Origin: Microbacterium dauci
GTDB taxonomy: Bacteria > Actinomycetota > Actinomycetes > Actinomycetales > Microbacteriaceae
DNA: 64,000 nt
Assembly (NCBI RefSeq): GCF_030065535.1
Contig: NZ_JASJND010000006.1
Span: forward strand, 62,001-126,000
Direction of reading: 5' to 3'
In this document: positions 33,407 to 42,941 of the stretch, one piece after another
Layout: the number at the start of each line of letters is the position of its first letter
How positions within the stretch are numbered: position 1 is the first letter of the stretch
Translations under genes and position numbers: made by a program
Notes under the pieces: generated by a model
Databases searched by the model: none
What the model saw: the letters and a program-made list of their open reading frames with translations, nothing else
Told to the model about the DNA's origin: nothing

Positions 33407-35122
33407 ATGACGGAACACTCGAACGATGCGGCGTCGCCGCTGAGCGACCGCCCCTGGCTGCATGCCTACGCGGACGGGGTGCCGTACGACATCGAGCCGG
33501 TGACCGAGACCCTGATCGGCATGCTCGACGCCGCCGTGAAGCGTTACGGCTCGAAGGTCGCGCTCGAGTTCTTCGGAGCCGAGACGACCTACGCCGAGCT
33601 CGGCGAGCAGGTGTCACGTGCCGCGAACGCCCTTCGCAAGCTCGGCGTGCAGAAGGGCGACCGTGTCGCGCTGGTGCTGCCCAACTGCCCGCAGCACGTT
33701 GTCGCCTTCTATGCCGCCCTGCGCCTCGGCGCGATCGTCGTCGAGCACAATCCGACGTACACCGCGCGGGAACTCCGCCACCAGTTCGAAGTCCACGAAG
33801 CAGTCGTCGCAATCGTCTGGGACAAGGTCGTCGACATCATCGCGGACTTCCCGAAAGACGTTGCGCCGTCCGCGATCGTGTCGGTGCGGATGACCGACGC
33901 GCTCCCGTGGACGAAACGGATCGCGCTGCGCCTCCCCGTCCCTACCATCCGTGAGCGGCGCGAGGCGATGACCGCGACGCCGACGTCGAAGGTCGTCATC
34001 CGCTGGAGCGAGTTCGCGGCATCGCGTCGATTGCCCCGCAAGTGGCCAACGCCGTCCCTCGACGACACCGCGCTGCTCCAGCTGACCAACGGGACGACGG
34101 GAACGCCGAAGGCGGCGATCCTCTCGCATCGCAATCTCCGTTCCAACGCTGCGCAGGGGCGCGCCTGGGTGCCCGGTCTCCGAGAAGGGGAGGAGACCTT
34201 CTACGCCGTTCTCCCGATGTTCCACGCGTACGGCCTCACGCTCTGTCTCACGTTCGCCATCTCCATCGGCGCGCGCGTGGTGTTGTTCCCCAAGTTCGAC
34301 GTCGACCTCGTGGTCGGTGCGCTGAAGGCCTCGCCGCCGACCTTCCTGCCGGGCGTCCCGCCGATCTACGACGCGCTGTCGCGGGCGAGTACGCGGAAGG
34401 ATGTCGACCTCAGTGGCATCCGCTTCGCGATCTCGGGCGCGATGAGTCTGCCGGTGCCGACAGTGACGCGATGGGAAGAGGCGACGGGTGGGCTGCTCGT
34501 CGAGGGGTACGGCATGACGGAGACATCGCCGGTCGCGCTCGGGAATCCGATCGGACCCTCCCGGCGCCCAGGGACCGTCGGCGTGCCGTTCCCGAGCACC
34601 GAGATCCGTGTCGTCGATCCGGACGATCCGAGCGTCGACCTCGTGATCGGCGAAGCCGGCGAGCTGCTCATCCGAGGGCCGCAGGTCTTTCAGGGCTACT
34701 GGCGCCGTCCCGACGAGACCGATGCGGTGCTGATCCAGGGCGGCTGGCTCCGCACCGGCGACATCGTCTCGGTCTCGGACGACGGCTTCGTGACGGTCGT
34801 CGACCGCATGAAGGAACTCATCATCACCGGCGGGTTCAACGTGAGCCCGAGCGAGGTCGAACAGGTGCTCATCCAGCATCCCGATGTGGATGCCGCAGCG
34901 GTCGTCGGCATCGCTCGGCAGGGCGGCGGAGAGGACGTCGTCGCGGTGGTCGTCGTCAAAGCGGGCGCCGAGTTCAACGCGGCGGGGCTCAAAGACTTCG
35001 CTCGCACGCACCTCACGTCCTACAAGGTGCCCAGGCGAATCGTGCAGGTCGACGATCTCCCACGTTCGCAGATCGGCAAGGTGCTGCGCAGACAGGTGCG
35101 CGAACGACTCACCACGCACTGA
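33407..35122 (+). CDS. long-chain acyl-CoA synthetase (FadD type)
   Basis: A 571-residue AMP-forming ligase that activates fatty acids to acyl-CoA through an acyl-adenylate. The phosphate loop is LTNGTTGTPKAA, the A5 motif YGMTETSP, the A7 motif WLRTGDIV, A8 VDRMKELIITGGFNVSP and the C-terminal catalytic lysine in SQIGKVLRR. The length is usual. ATG 33407 has a GGGGAGA ribosome site. The chain-length preference cannot be told. Confidence 0.92.
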   Translation: MTEHSNDAASPLSDRPWLHAYADGVPYDIEPVTETLIGMLDAAVKRYGSKVALEFFGAETTYAELGEQVSRAANALRKLGVQKGDRVALVLPNCPQHVVAFYAALRLGAIVVEHNPTYTARELRHQFEVHEAVVAIVWDKVVDIIADFPKDVAPSAIVSVRMTDALPWTKRIALRLPVPTIRERREAMTATPTSKVVIRWSEFAASRRLPRKWPTPSLDDTALLQLTNGTTGTPKAAILSHRNLRSNAAQGRAWVPGLREGEETFYAVLPMFHAYGLTLCLTFAISIGARVVLFPKFDVDLVVGALKASPPTFLPGVPPIYDALSRASTRKDVDLSGIRFAISGAMSLPVPTVTRWEEATGGLLVEGYGMTETSPVALGNPIGPSRRPGTVGVPFPSTEIRVVDPDDPSVDLVIGEAGELLIRGPQVFQGYWRRPDETDAVLIQGGWLRTGDIVSVSDDGFVTVVDRMKELIITGGFNVSPSEVEQVLIQHPDVDAAAVVGIARQGGGEDVVAVVVVKAGAEFNAAGLKDFARTHLTSYKVPRRIVQVDDLPRSQIGKVLRRQVRERLTTH

Positions 35123-35208
35123 GGGGCCGACTGTCAAGGCCGGGCACGCCGCCTGCGGGCGGTGGCAGGGTGGACCCGGTACCAACTCGCCATCGTCGAA
35201 GGAGCCCC

Positions 35209-36099
35209 ATGCGGCAGCGCAGCCTCGGACCGTTCACCGTCTCCGCGATCGGACTCGGTGCCATGCCGGTCTCGATGAACAACGACAAGGAGTATCCGTC
35301 GCACGACGACGCGGTCGCGACGGTCCGTGCGGCGCTCGACGCGGGCGTGACGCTCGTGGACACCGCCGACATCTACGCACCCTCGTGGGACACGATGGGG
35401 CACAACGAGCTCATCGTCGCCGATGCGCTCGCCGGCTGGGGCGGTGATCGGTCGCAGATCGTCGTCGCGACGAAGGGTGGCATCACGCGCTCCGAGGGCG
35501 AGCAGTGGGGTCGCGACGGGTCGCTCGCGTACCTCCGCAGCGCTGTCGAGGACTCGTTGCGGAATCTGCGCGTCGACGTCATCGACCTGTACCAGTACCA
35601 CCGCCCCGATCGCTGGATGGTCTACGGCGAGGTCATGCAGAACTTGAAGACGCTGCAGGACGAAGGCAAGATCCGCGCCGTCGGCATCTCGAACGCGAGT
35701 GTCGAAGAGATCCAGATCGCCGAGCAGGTGCTCGGCGACGGCAACCTCACGAGCGTGCAGAACGAGTTCTCGCCGCGGCATCCGGGGAGCTTCGACGAAC
35801 TGCAGTACTGCGCGAAGCGCGGCATCGCGTTCCTGCCGTGGAGTCCGCTCGGCGGGACCGGCGGCGGCGGACGCTCCGTCGGCGACCGGTTCGCGGTGTT
35901 CGCCGACATCGGTGCGGCGCACGGGGTGAGCCCGCAGCAGGTCGTGCTCGCCTGGGAACTGTCGCTCGGCGAGACCGTGATCCCGATTCCGGGTGCTCGG
36001 CGGGCGGCATCCATCACCGACTCGGCGAAGGCGGCCGACCTCGAGCTCTCGACCGACGAACTCGCCCGGTGCTCCTCAGTGGTCGGCCTGGAGATCTGA
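35209..36099 (+). CDS. aldo/keto reductase
   Basis: A 296-residue TIM-barrel NADPH-dependent reductase. The catalytic Asp/Tyr are in DTADIYAP, the Lys in ATKGGI and the His in YQYHRPD. IPIPGARR near the C-terminus binds the cofactor. ATG 35209 has a GAAGGAG ribosome site. It stands 86 bp after the acyl-CoA ligase gene and may be co-transcribed. Substrate unknown. Confidence 0.92.
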   Translation: MRQRSLGPFTVSAIGLGAMPVSMNNDKEYPSHDDAVATVRAALDAGVTLVDTADIYAPSWDTMGHNELIVADALAGWGGDRSQIVVATKGGITRSEGEQWGRDGSLAYLRSAVEDSLRNLRVDVIDLYQYHRPDRWMVYGEVMQNLKTLQDEGKIRAVGISNASVEEIQIAEQVLGDGNLTSVQNEFSPRHPGSFDELQYCAKRGIAFLPWSPLGGTGGGGRSVGDRFAVFADIGAAHGVSPQQVVLAWELSLGETVIPIPGARRAASITDSAKAADLELSTDELARCSSVVGLEI

Positions 36100-36111
36100 G
36101 GGCTGTTCACT

Positions 36112-36143
36112 CCCCGGCAACCTCCGCTGGAGGGTTGCCGGGG
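36112..36143 (+). terminator. hairpin after aldo/keto reductase gene
   Basis: An 11-bp stem CCCCGGCAACC / GGTTGCCGGGG, extended by TCC/GGA with one bulge, 12 nt after the stop. There is no T run; it abuts the next promoter (TAGCGT at 36144-36149). Confidence 0.55.
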
Positions 36144-36149
36144 TAGCGT
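36144..36149 (+). promoter_or_regulatory. leaderless-type -10 of propeller membrane protein gene
   Basis: TAGCGT ends 7 nt before the ATG at 36157. Confidence 0.48.
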
Positions 36150-36156
36150 CGGCGGC

Positions 36157-37416
36157 ATGGAGACGACGACGGTTCGTTCGGGGGACTCGGAAGCAGCAGC
36201 AACATCGGAGGCGGAGGCCGAATCGACGGTCGTGCCTCGTTCGCGGAAAGGACGCCCCCTGCTGTTCGGTGCACTCGCGGGTGCCGCGACGTTCGGGCTC
36301 GTGCTGGGTGTCGACGCGCTCGGCGCCACGGCGCCACCGTCCGACGGGGTGGTGTTCCCCGAGACCGTCGCGTCGTACGCGCAGTTCACGACGGGTGGTG
36401 AGCCGTCGTCAGTGGCGCTCATGACGTACCAGAACGGGTTCGGTGTCGAGTTCCTCGACTACCCGCAGCAGATCACGATGAGCGTCGATGGGAGCACCTT
36501 CCGTCGGCTCGGCGTCGCCGAGCGGCGGGGGACCGGCATCGATCAGGGCGATCCCGCGCAGACGCTGCTCTCGCCCGACGGGACGTTCGTCGTCATCGCG
36601 GGCGCCGACGGGCACGGGTCGCTGCGCATCGAGGCCTTCGGTGACGGCGAAGACCGGGACCTGTCTGTCGGCGACGGTCGTAGTGCGCTGCCGCTCAGCA
36701 TCAACGGCGACAGCGTGCTCGTGCTCACCTCGGACGAAACGATCAGTCCCTATACCGACATGGACTTCCGCCTGCGTGGCGAGCTCGAGATCGTCGACCT
36801 GGCCAGCGGCGCGCGCACCGACCTCGGATTCGCCGACGTCGACTCCGGTGCGCTGTCGCCCGACGGCGACACGGTCGCCGCGATCGCGGCATCCGGTCCC
36901 GTCCTGATCGACGTCGTCACGGCGACCGCGACGCCGCTGGCCTCGGTGGACCGCAACGCGTACGTCGGGGGTGACGCGTGGTCGCCCGACGGCACGCGGT
37001 TCGCGCTCGTGGACCGCGCGGGGGTGCAAGTGGTGGATGCCGCCGGTGTCGCGACCGACGTCGCGGCGCACCCCGACGACGACGGCTGGACCTCGGTGCT
37101 CGGATGGCGTGACGATGAGACGCTGCTGGTGCAGACGTCCGACTGGTCGAATGCCGCGGAGTTCGCGTGGCTCGACGTCGAGACCGGCACCTCGACGGTG
37201 TTCTCGACGTACGAGCCCGGCTTCACCGGCGCGGCGCTGGCCGACGTCGATGTGGCGCGCGACCTCATCGGAGCGTGGACCGTGCGGCAGGTGCCCGCTG
37301 ACCAAGGTTCCACCGGGACGGTGCTGCTCGGTCTCGGCGCGGGGCTCGTCGTCGGGCTGGTGGTGTGGCTGGTGCTGCGGCGGCGGTCAGTGCACCGCGA
37401 CGGTGCGCTCGGCTGA
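36157..37416 (+). CDS. membrane-anchored beta-propeller-like protein
   Basis: A 419-residue protein with a cytoplasmic N-terminus, a transmembrane helix at about 33-56, an extracellular domain built of repeated LSPDG / WSPDGTRFAL units (TolB/WD40-like propeller), and a second membrane helix near the C-terminus (about 387-407). No enzymatic motif is seen. Its 3' end overlaps that of the convergent PhzF gene by 30 bp. Function unknown. Confidence 0.78.
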   Translation: METTTVRSGDSEAAATSEAEAESTVVPRSRKGRPLLFGALAGAATFGLVLGVDALGATAPPSDGVVFPETVASYAQFTTGGEPSSVALMTYQNGFGVEFLDYPQQITMSVDGSTFRRLGVAERRGTGIDQGDPAQTLLSPDGTFVVIAGADGHGSLRIEAFGDGEDRDLSVGDGRSALPLSINGDSVLVLTSDETISPYTDMDFRLRGELEIVDLASGARTDLGFADVDSGALSPDGDTVAAIAASGPVLIDVVTATATPLASVDRNAYVGGDAWSPDGTRFALVDRAGVQVVDAAGVATDVAAHPDDDGWTSVLGWRDDETLLVQTSDWSNAAEFAWLDVETGTSTVFSTYEPGFTGAALADVDVARDLIGAWTVRQVPADQGSTGTVLLGLGAGLVVGLVVWLVLRRRSVHRDGALG

Positions 37417-38067
37417 GACGCGCCCGCCGACTTCGATCTGCTGCCCGAGGTATCGCCGGTGGGTGTAGAGGCGTGAGCCGGCGCCCTGCCGGATGTCGAG
37501 ATCGCGGCCGAGCTCTGCGGTGAGTCGGATGGCGGCGGCGCCGGTCGCTTCGTCTTCGCGGATGCCGAGGGCGGGCGCGAACATGCGGGAGCGGATCGTG
37601 CCGGATGCCTCGTCGTCCCACGCCCACACGTAGTGGGAGCCGAACGCGTAGGCGATCGGGTCGACGGCGTCGACGTCGGTCGGGGTGTCGAGACGGGTGA
37701 ACTCGAACTGCGGCGCCCAGTCGGCCATCGCGTTGACGAACGTGCGGTCCCCGTCCACGCGAACGCGGGCCACGCCCGCGGGGACGACGATGGCCTGGAT
37801 GTCGTCGCCGGCGGCGCGGAGCCACGCGGCGAGGCCGACGGTCGGGTGTCCGGCGAAGGGGAGTTCGGTCGTCGGGGTGAAGATGCGGGCGCGCGCCTCA
37901 GTGCCTGTGACGTCGTCGATGAAGACGGTCTCGCTGAAGCCGAGGTCGGCGGCGATCTGCTGCTCGTGCCGCTTCGTGGCGGCGGACGCCCACACGATGC
38001 CGAGCGGGTTGCCGTGGTTCCCGGCCTCGTCGACGAATACGTTCACGACGGCTGCGGAGATTCCCAT
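37387..38067 (-). CDS. PhzF family isomerase-like protein
   Basis: A 226-residue member of the phenazine biosynthesis PhzF / diaminopimelate epimerase-like fold. NVFVDEAGNHGNPLGIV, the FTPTTELPFAGHPTVG motif and GIREDEATGAAAIRL are conserved. Most PhzF proteins have 260-300 residues, so this one is short, chiefly in the middle. No other phenazine gene is present; most such proteins have unknown isomerase roles. ATG 38067 opens the conserved strand. Confidence 0.85.
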   Translation of the reverse strand: MGISAAVVNVFVDEAGNHGNPLGIVWASAATKRHEQQIAADLGFSETVFIDDVTGTEARARIFTPTTELPFAGHPTVGLAAWLRAAGDDIQAIVVPAGVARVRVDGDRTFVNAMADWAPQFEFTRLDTPTDVDAVDPIAYAFGSHYVWAWDDEASGTIRSRMFAPALGIREDEATGAAAIRLTAELGRDLDIRQGAGSRLYTHRRYLGQQIEVGGRVSAERTVAVH

Positions 38068-38207
38068 GCGGGCGATTGTCGCAGGTGTCGGTGACGTGGT
38101 GCGCGTTCGGATCGCGACCGCCGCGCGAGTGCCGCCGACACCGCGAATGGCAGGATCCCGCGCAGGCCTGACGCACGGCGGCATCCGCTCCGTGCCACGC
38201 TCGGAGC

Positions 38208-38765
38208 ATGCACCTCGACCGTCCCGCCCTGCTCGTGATCGACGTCCAACGCGGGTTCGACGATGCGGCGCACTGGGGTGCGCGCGACAACCCCGACTGC
38301 GAGGCGAACATCGCCGCACTCCTCGCGCACTGGCGAGCGCAGGATTGGCCGATCGTGTTCGTCCGCCACGACTCGACGACGCCGGGGTCGCCACTCGCAC
38401 CTGGAGGCCCCGGCAACGACTTCAAAGCCGCGGTCATGGGGACACCCGACCTGCTCGTCACGAAGCACGTGAACTCGTCGTTCCACGGCACACCCGACCT
38501 GCACGCCTGGCTGCAGGCGGAGGGCATCACGCAGGTCGTCGTCAGCGGCATCTCGACGAACCACTGCTGCGAGACGACCGCGCGGGTCTCCGGCAACCTC
38601 GGCTACGACACCTTCTTCGCGCTCGACGCGACCCACAGCTTCGACCGCACCGGCCCCGACGGGGTGCGCGTGCCGGCGGCGACGCTCGCCGCGATCACTG
38701 CGACGAACCTGCACGGCGAGTTCGCGACCGTCGTGTCGACCGCCGAGTTGCTGGCGGCGCGCTGA
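38208..38765 (+). CDS. isochorismatase-like cysteine hydrolase
   Basis: A 185-residue hydrolase. The catalytic triad is visible: Asp in LLVIDVQRGF (D12), Lys in VTKHVNSSF and Cys in GISTNHCCETTAR. Relatives include nicotinamidases and N-carbamoylsarcosine amidases, so an amide substrate is likely but unknown. It appears to be a single gene, convergent with the DUF1295 gene 3 bp away. Confidence 0.9.
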   Translation: MHLDRPALLVIDVQRGFDDAAHWGARDNPDCEANIAALLAHWRAQDWPIVFVRHDSTTPGSPLAPGGPGNDFKAAVMGTPDLLVTKHVNSSFHGTPDLHAWLQAEGITQVVVSGISTNHCCETTARVSGNLGYDTFFALDATHSFDRTGPDGVRVPAATLAAITATNLHGEFATVVSTAELLAAR

Positions 38766-38768
38766 GGC

Positions 38769-39665
38769 TCAGCCGCGGCCGAGGCCGGGCACGAGGACGC
38801 CGGTCTTCGCCTTGTACTCCTCGTAGTCGGCCTGGCCGCCCCAGCGGGCGTCGGCCTTCTTCTCGAGCAGCGGGATGCCGCTCACCCGCGTCAGCAGCAG
38901 CGCGACGAACAGCGGGGAGAGCACCGCGATCCACTGCCACCCGCTCAGTACGGGGATTGCGACGATGAAGACGCCGATCCACAGCAGGATCTCGCCGAGG
39001 TAGTTCGGATGCCGCGACACCGACCAGACGCCGGTCCGGATGAAACGCCCCTTGTTGGCGGGGTCGGCCTTGAACGCGGTCTTCTGCGCGTCGGCGACGA
39101 CCTCGAGCACGAAGCCGACGACCCAGACGACGATGCCGACGATCGCGAACGCGTCGATCGCGACCTGGTCAGCGGGGGCGACCCCCATCGCGATCCAGGC
39201 AGCCGCGGCAGTGACGCTGACCCAGAGGCCCTGCATGACCCACACGCGGAGGAAGCGCACCGGCGCGATCTTGATCTCGTCGAACCGGTCGTCGGACCCC
39301 GCCTTGTGGATGCGGATCGCGAGGAACGACCCGAGCCGGATCGCCCACAGGATCACCATCGCGGCGAGCACGAAGCCGCGCGCGTCGACGGTCGGCACCA
39401 GCAGCAGCACGGCGATCGTCACGAGGATGAAGGTCGCGCTGCCGGTCGCGTCGAAGAACCGCTCGGTCTTCGCGATCGCCGACGGGATGTAGACGAGCAC
39501 CTGCACCGCGAACGCCGCGGCGACCGCGAGTGCGAACACCGGCACGCCGCCGACGGTCGCACCGCCCTGGCTCCCCGCGAGGGCGACGAGGCCGCCGATC
39601 ACGAGGGCGATGACGACGGTGATCGCCGAGGCGCGGTTCTGCTTCGCGCTGGACTGGTCAGACAT
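38769..39665 (-). CDS. DUF1295 family membrane protein
   Basis: A 298-residue protein with about seven transmembrane helices. The C-terminal signature GVWSVSRHPNYLGEILLWIG, followed by LLEKKADARWGGQADYEEYK, places it in the DUF1295 group related to steroid 5-alpha-reductases and isoprenylcysteine methyltransferases. Its substrate is unknown. A GGAATCC stretch precedes the ATG. Confidence 0.88.
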   Translation of the reverse strand: MSDQSSAKQNRASAITVVIALVIGGLVALAGSQGGATVGGVPVFALAVAAAFAVQVLVYIPSAIAKTERFFDATGSATFILVTIAVLLLVPTVDARGFVLAAMVILWAIRLGSFLAIRIHKAGSDDRFDEIKIAPVRFLRVWVMQGLWVSVTAAAAWIAMGVAPADQVAIDAFAIVGIVVWVVGFVLEVVADAQKTAFKADPANKGRFIRTGVWSVSRHPNYLGEILLWIGVFIVAIPVLSGWQWIAVLSPLFVALLLTRVSGIPLLEKKADARWGGQADYEEYKAKTGVLVPGLGRG

Positions 39666-39684
39666 GGATTCCTTCCGGGCGCCG

Positions 39685-41493
39685 TCAGGCGTAGAGCTTC
39701 TCGACCGACGCTGCGCCGCGCTCGAGCACGACGCTCCGCTTCAGCTTCAGCGTCGGGGTGATGATCGTGGCGTCGTCGAGGTCAGCGGAGATGAGCGTGA
39801 ACCGGCGCACCTGCTCGCTGCGGGCGACCTTCTGGTTCGCGGCATCCACCGCCTGCTGGATCTCGGCGCGCAGCTGCCCGTCGGGCACCTCTTCGAGCAC
39901 GCCGCCGGGCGTCGTCGCGATCGTCGACCCGTTCGCCTCGGCCCACGCCTCGAGCTCGACCGGGTCGAGCAGGATGAGCGCCGACAGGTACGAGCGGCCC
40001 TCGCCGACCATGACCGCGTGCGACACGAGCGGATGGGCTTCGACGGTGAACTCCCACGGCGCCGGCACGATCGTCTTGCCGTTGGAGGTGACGATGACGT
40101 CCTTGAGGCGGCCGTCGAGGATGAGGCGGCCCTCGTCGTCGAGGCGGCCGATGTCGCCGGTGCGGAAGAACCCGTCGACGAACGCGGCCGCGTCGTGCTC
40201 GGGGTTGCGGTAGCCGCTGAAGACGCCGATGCCCTTCGCGAGCACCTCGCCGTCCTCGCTGATGCGCACGGTCGACCCGGGCAGCGGCCGGCCGACCGTG
40301 CCCGAGCGGATGTCGCGGGGCAGGTTGCCGGTGAGGGGCGCCGTGGTCTCGGTGAGGCCGTAGCCCTCGATGACCGGCACGCCGAGGCCGCGGAAGAACA
40401 GCGACAGGTCGGGGTCGAGTCGCGCGCCGCCCGAGAGGACGTAGTCGACGCGCCCACCCATGACCTGACGGAGCCGGCCGAAGAAGAGGCGGTCGAAGAA
40501 GCGGTGCCGGAGGCGCAGCAGAGCGGATGCCGCCACGCCGCGCTCCTGCAGGTCGCCCCAGGTCTCCGCGGTGCGGACGGCGGCATCCCACACCTTGGTG
40601 AGCTTCTTGTCGGCGGCCTTCTGGCCGGCCGCGTTCTGGATCTTCTGCAGCACGCGGGGCACGACGACGAGGAACGTCGGCTTCAGGGTGCTGAGCGTCT
40701 CGACCACGACGGTCGTGTCGGACAGGTGCGCGATGCGCATGCCGCTGGCGAGGCAGATGAGCTGCAGGCCGCGCGCGAGGACGTGCGCGAGCGGCAGGAA
40801 GATGATCGTGTTGCCCTCGGGGCGGACGACCTCGCCATACGCCGAGGCGATGTTCAGCACCTGGCCGAGGAAGTTGCGGTGCGTGAGCACGGCGCCCTTC
40901 GGCTCGCCGGTCGTCCCCGAGGTGTAGACGATCGTCGCGGCGTCGTCTGGTGTGGCCGTCGTGCGGCGCTGCTCGAGCGTCGCATCGTTGACCTCGCGGG
41001 CGCGGGCCTTGAGGGTCGTGAGCGAACCGGGGCCCGCGGCATCCATCGCGAAGGCACCGAGCGCACCGGTGCCGGTCTCGGCGAACGCGGCGGTGAGGAG
41101 CTCGGCCTGTGCGACGGTGCCGCCGACACCGAGGCGCACGCTCGCATCGCCGACGATGCCGGCGATCTGGGTCGGCGACGACGTGTCGTAGATCGGCACG
41201 ACGACGGCGCCTGCGAACCACGCGGCGAGGTCGGCGACCGCCCACTCGTACCGGGTCGGTGCCATGATCGCGAGCGCGTCGCCCGGCTCGATGCCGGCGG
41301 CGATGAAGCCCTTCGCGAGGGTCTCGACCTCTTCCAGGTAATCCGCGGTCGTCACCTGACGCCAGCCGCCGGAGCCGTCCGCGACGTCGAACGCGGCGTG
41401 GTCGGGTGCCGCCGCCGCGCGACGCAGCAGCAGGTCGGTGACGTTGCGGTACCCCTCGGTGTCGGCGAGAAGGGGAGTGGTGGACTCGTGCAT
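39685..41493 (-). CDS. long-chain acyl-CoA synthetase (FAA1/FadD15 type)
   Basis: A 602-residue AMP-forming ligase of the class with the long insertion typical of FadD15/eukaryotic-like enzymes. Motifs: TIVYTSGTTGEPKGAVLTH, GYGLTETTAP, FFRTGDIG, LDGRLKDVIVTSNGKTIVP and the C-terminal lysine in PTLKLKR. ATG 41493 leaves a complete N-terminus; an earlier frame continues into unrelated sequence. The 200 bp upstream (41494-41693) contain no gene; a TAGTGT on the minus strand near 41555 may be its -10. Confidence 0.92.
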   Translation of the reverse strand: MHESTTPLLADTEGYRNVTDLLLRRAAAAPDHAAFDVADGSGGWRQVTTADYLEEVETLAKGFIAAGIEPGDALAIMAPTRYEWAVADLAAWFAGAVVVPIYDTSSPTQIAGIVGDASVRLGVGGTVAQAELLTAAFAETGTGALGAFAMDAAGPGSLTTLKARAREVNDATLEQRRTTATPDDAATIVYTSGTTGEPKGAVLTHRNFLGQVLNIASAYGEVVRPEGNTIIFLPLAHVLARGLQLICLASGMRIAHLSDTTVVVETLSTLKPTFLVVVPRVLQKIQNAAGQKAADKKLTKVWDAAVRTAETWGDLQERGVAASALLRLRHRFFDRLFFGRLRQVMGGRVDYVLSGGARLDPDLSLFFRGLGVPVIEGYGLTETTAPLTGNLPRDIRSGTVGRPLPGSTVRISEDGEVLAKGIGVFSGYRNPEHDAAAFVDGFFRTGDIGRLDDEGRLILDGRLKDVIVTSNGKTIVPAPWEFTVEAHPLVSHAVMVGEGRSYLSALILLDPVELEAWAEANGSTIATTPGGVLEEVPDGQLRAEIQQAVDAANQKVARSEQVRRFTLISADLDDATIITPTLKLKRSVVLERGAASVEKLYA

Positions 41494-41693
41494 CGTGCCT
41501 CGATTCGGACGGTGGCCGTCACTCGGAGCTCGTGCCAGGCGTGTTCCTGACACTATGGGGCGGTTCTGGTCGCGGGTGCATCGCGCCCGGGCCTTGACAG
41601 CGAACAGGCGCGCGTGCGTGTTCATTCGGAGGCGGACGCCGATCGGATTGCCGCTCGTGGGATCGGATGCGGTGCCACCTGCACCGCGCTGGC

Positions 41694-42899
41694 TCAGCGC
41701 AGTCGCAGCACCGCGTCCCAGAGCGCATCGGCGACGGCGCGCTTGCTGCCCGCCGCCTCGGCGACGACCTCGTCGGTGGCATCCACGAACAGCACGGTGT
41801 TGTCGGTCGACTCGAAGCCCTGGGTCCAGCCGACCCGGTTGACGGTGAGCAGGTCCACGCCCTTGCGGGCGCGCTTCCGGATGCCGCGCTCACGCAGCTC
41901 TGCGTCGTCGGCGGCGGTCTCTGCGGCGAAGCCGACGATCGTCTGCCCGGGCCGCCGTTCGGCGACGAGGCCCTTCAGGATGTCGGGGTTCTCGACGAGG
42001 TCGAGCGTCACGACGCCGTCCTCTTTGCGGAGCTTCACGTCTGAGACCTCGGGTACCGAGAAGTCCGCGACGGCCGCGGCCATGACCACGACGTCGGCCT
42101 CGGCTGCGGCCGCCCGCATCGCGGCATCCAGTTCGGCGGCGGTCCCGGCGCGCTCGACGCCGATGGACGGATGGGGCAGCACCCGCGCGAGTACGCCGTC
42201 GTCGACGTGCGCGGCGACGAGGTGCACCCACGCGCCGCGCTCGGCGGCGGCCAACGCGACGGCGACGCCCTGCCGTCCGCTGGAGCGGTTGCCGAGGTAG
42301 CGCACCGGGTCGATCGGTTCGCGCGTGCCGCCGGCCGAGACGACGACGCTGAGGCCGGCGAGGTCCTGCTCCGGCGCGCCGCTGACGGCCAACGCTGCGG
42401 CCACGATCTCGTCGGGCTCGACCATGCGCCCCGGGCCGCTGTCGCCGCCGGTCAGTTCGCCGTCTGCGGGTCCGACGACGTGGACGCCGCGGGCGCGGAG
42501 GGTCTCGATGTTCGCCTGTGTCGCGGCGTGCTCCCACATCGCCGTGTGCATGGCGGGTGCGACGACGACCGGCGCGGTCGTGGCGAGCAGCGTGACGCCG
42601 AGGAGGTTGTCTGCGATGCCGGCGGCCATCTTCGCCAGCGTGTTCGCGGTGGCGGGCGCGACGATCACGAGGTCGGCCTTCGTGCCGAGCGCGACGTGGC
42701 GCACTTCGGCGACGTCGTCGTGCACGCTCGTCGTGACAGGATTGCGGCTGATCGCCTCCCAGGTGGCGGTCCCGACGAACCGCAGCGCGTCGTCGGTGGG
42801 AACAACGTGCACCTCGTGCCCGTTGGTCACCAGCGCACGAATCACGTGCACGGTCTTGTAGGCGGCGATCCCGCCGGAGACTCCCACGACGACGAACAT
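41694..42899 (-). CDS. coaBC: bifunctional phosphopantothenoylcysteine decarboxylase/synthetase
   Basis: A 401-residue coenzyme A biosynthesis enzyme. The N-terminal CoaC half is an FMN flavoprotein (GVSGGIAAYKTVHVIRAL, then APAMHTAMW and the TGDSGPGRM-like substrate flap). The CoaB half begins near residue 190 with VVVSAGGTREPIDPVRYLGN and uses CTP to join 4'-phosphopantothenate to cysteine. The reactions give 4'-phosphopantetheine. ATG 42899 begins the first strand; a weak CAGGAT -10 lies 6 nt upstream. Confidence 0.95.
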   Translation of the reverse strand: MFVVVGVSGGIAAYKTVHVIRALVTNGHEVHVVPTDDALRFVGTATWEAISRNPVTTSVHDDVAEVRHVALGTKADLVIVAPATANTLAKMAAGIADNLLGVTLLATTAPVVVAPAMHTAMWEHAATQANIETLRARGVHVVGPADGELTGGDSGPGRMVEPDEIVAAALAVSGAPEQDLAGLSVVVSAGGTREPIDPVRYLGNRSSGRQGVAVALAAAERGAWVHLVAAHVDDGVLARVLPHPSIGVERAGTAAELDAAMRAAAAEADVVVMAAAVADFSVPEVSDVKLRKEDGVVTLDLVENPDILKGLVAERRPGQTIVGFAAETAADDAELRERGIRKRARKGVDLLTVNRVGWTQGFESTDNTVLFVDATDEVVAEAAGSKRAVADALWDAVLRLR

Positions 42900-42941
42900 G
42901 GTCCGATCCTGCCACGGCGGCGGACCCGGAGGGCCCGAGCG

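Noticed and set aside
34080..34115. Asn in place of Gly in the acyl-CoA ligase phosphate loop (NGTTGTPK) as an inactivating change
   Set aside because: The Thr, Gly and Lys contacts remain and all later motifs are intact; a variation seen in active relatives is more likely.
41594..41599. TTGACA on the plus strand in the 200-bp gap before the acyl-CoA ligase gene
   Set aside because: No suitable -10 follows at 16-18 bp and no plus-strand gene lies downstream; the next gene is on the opposite strand.
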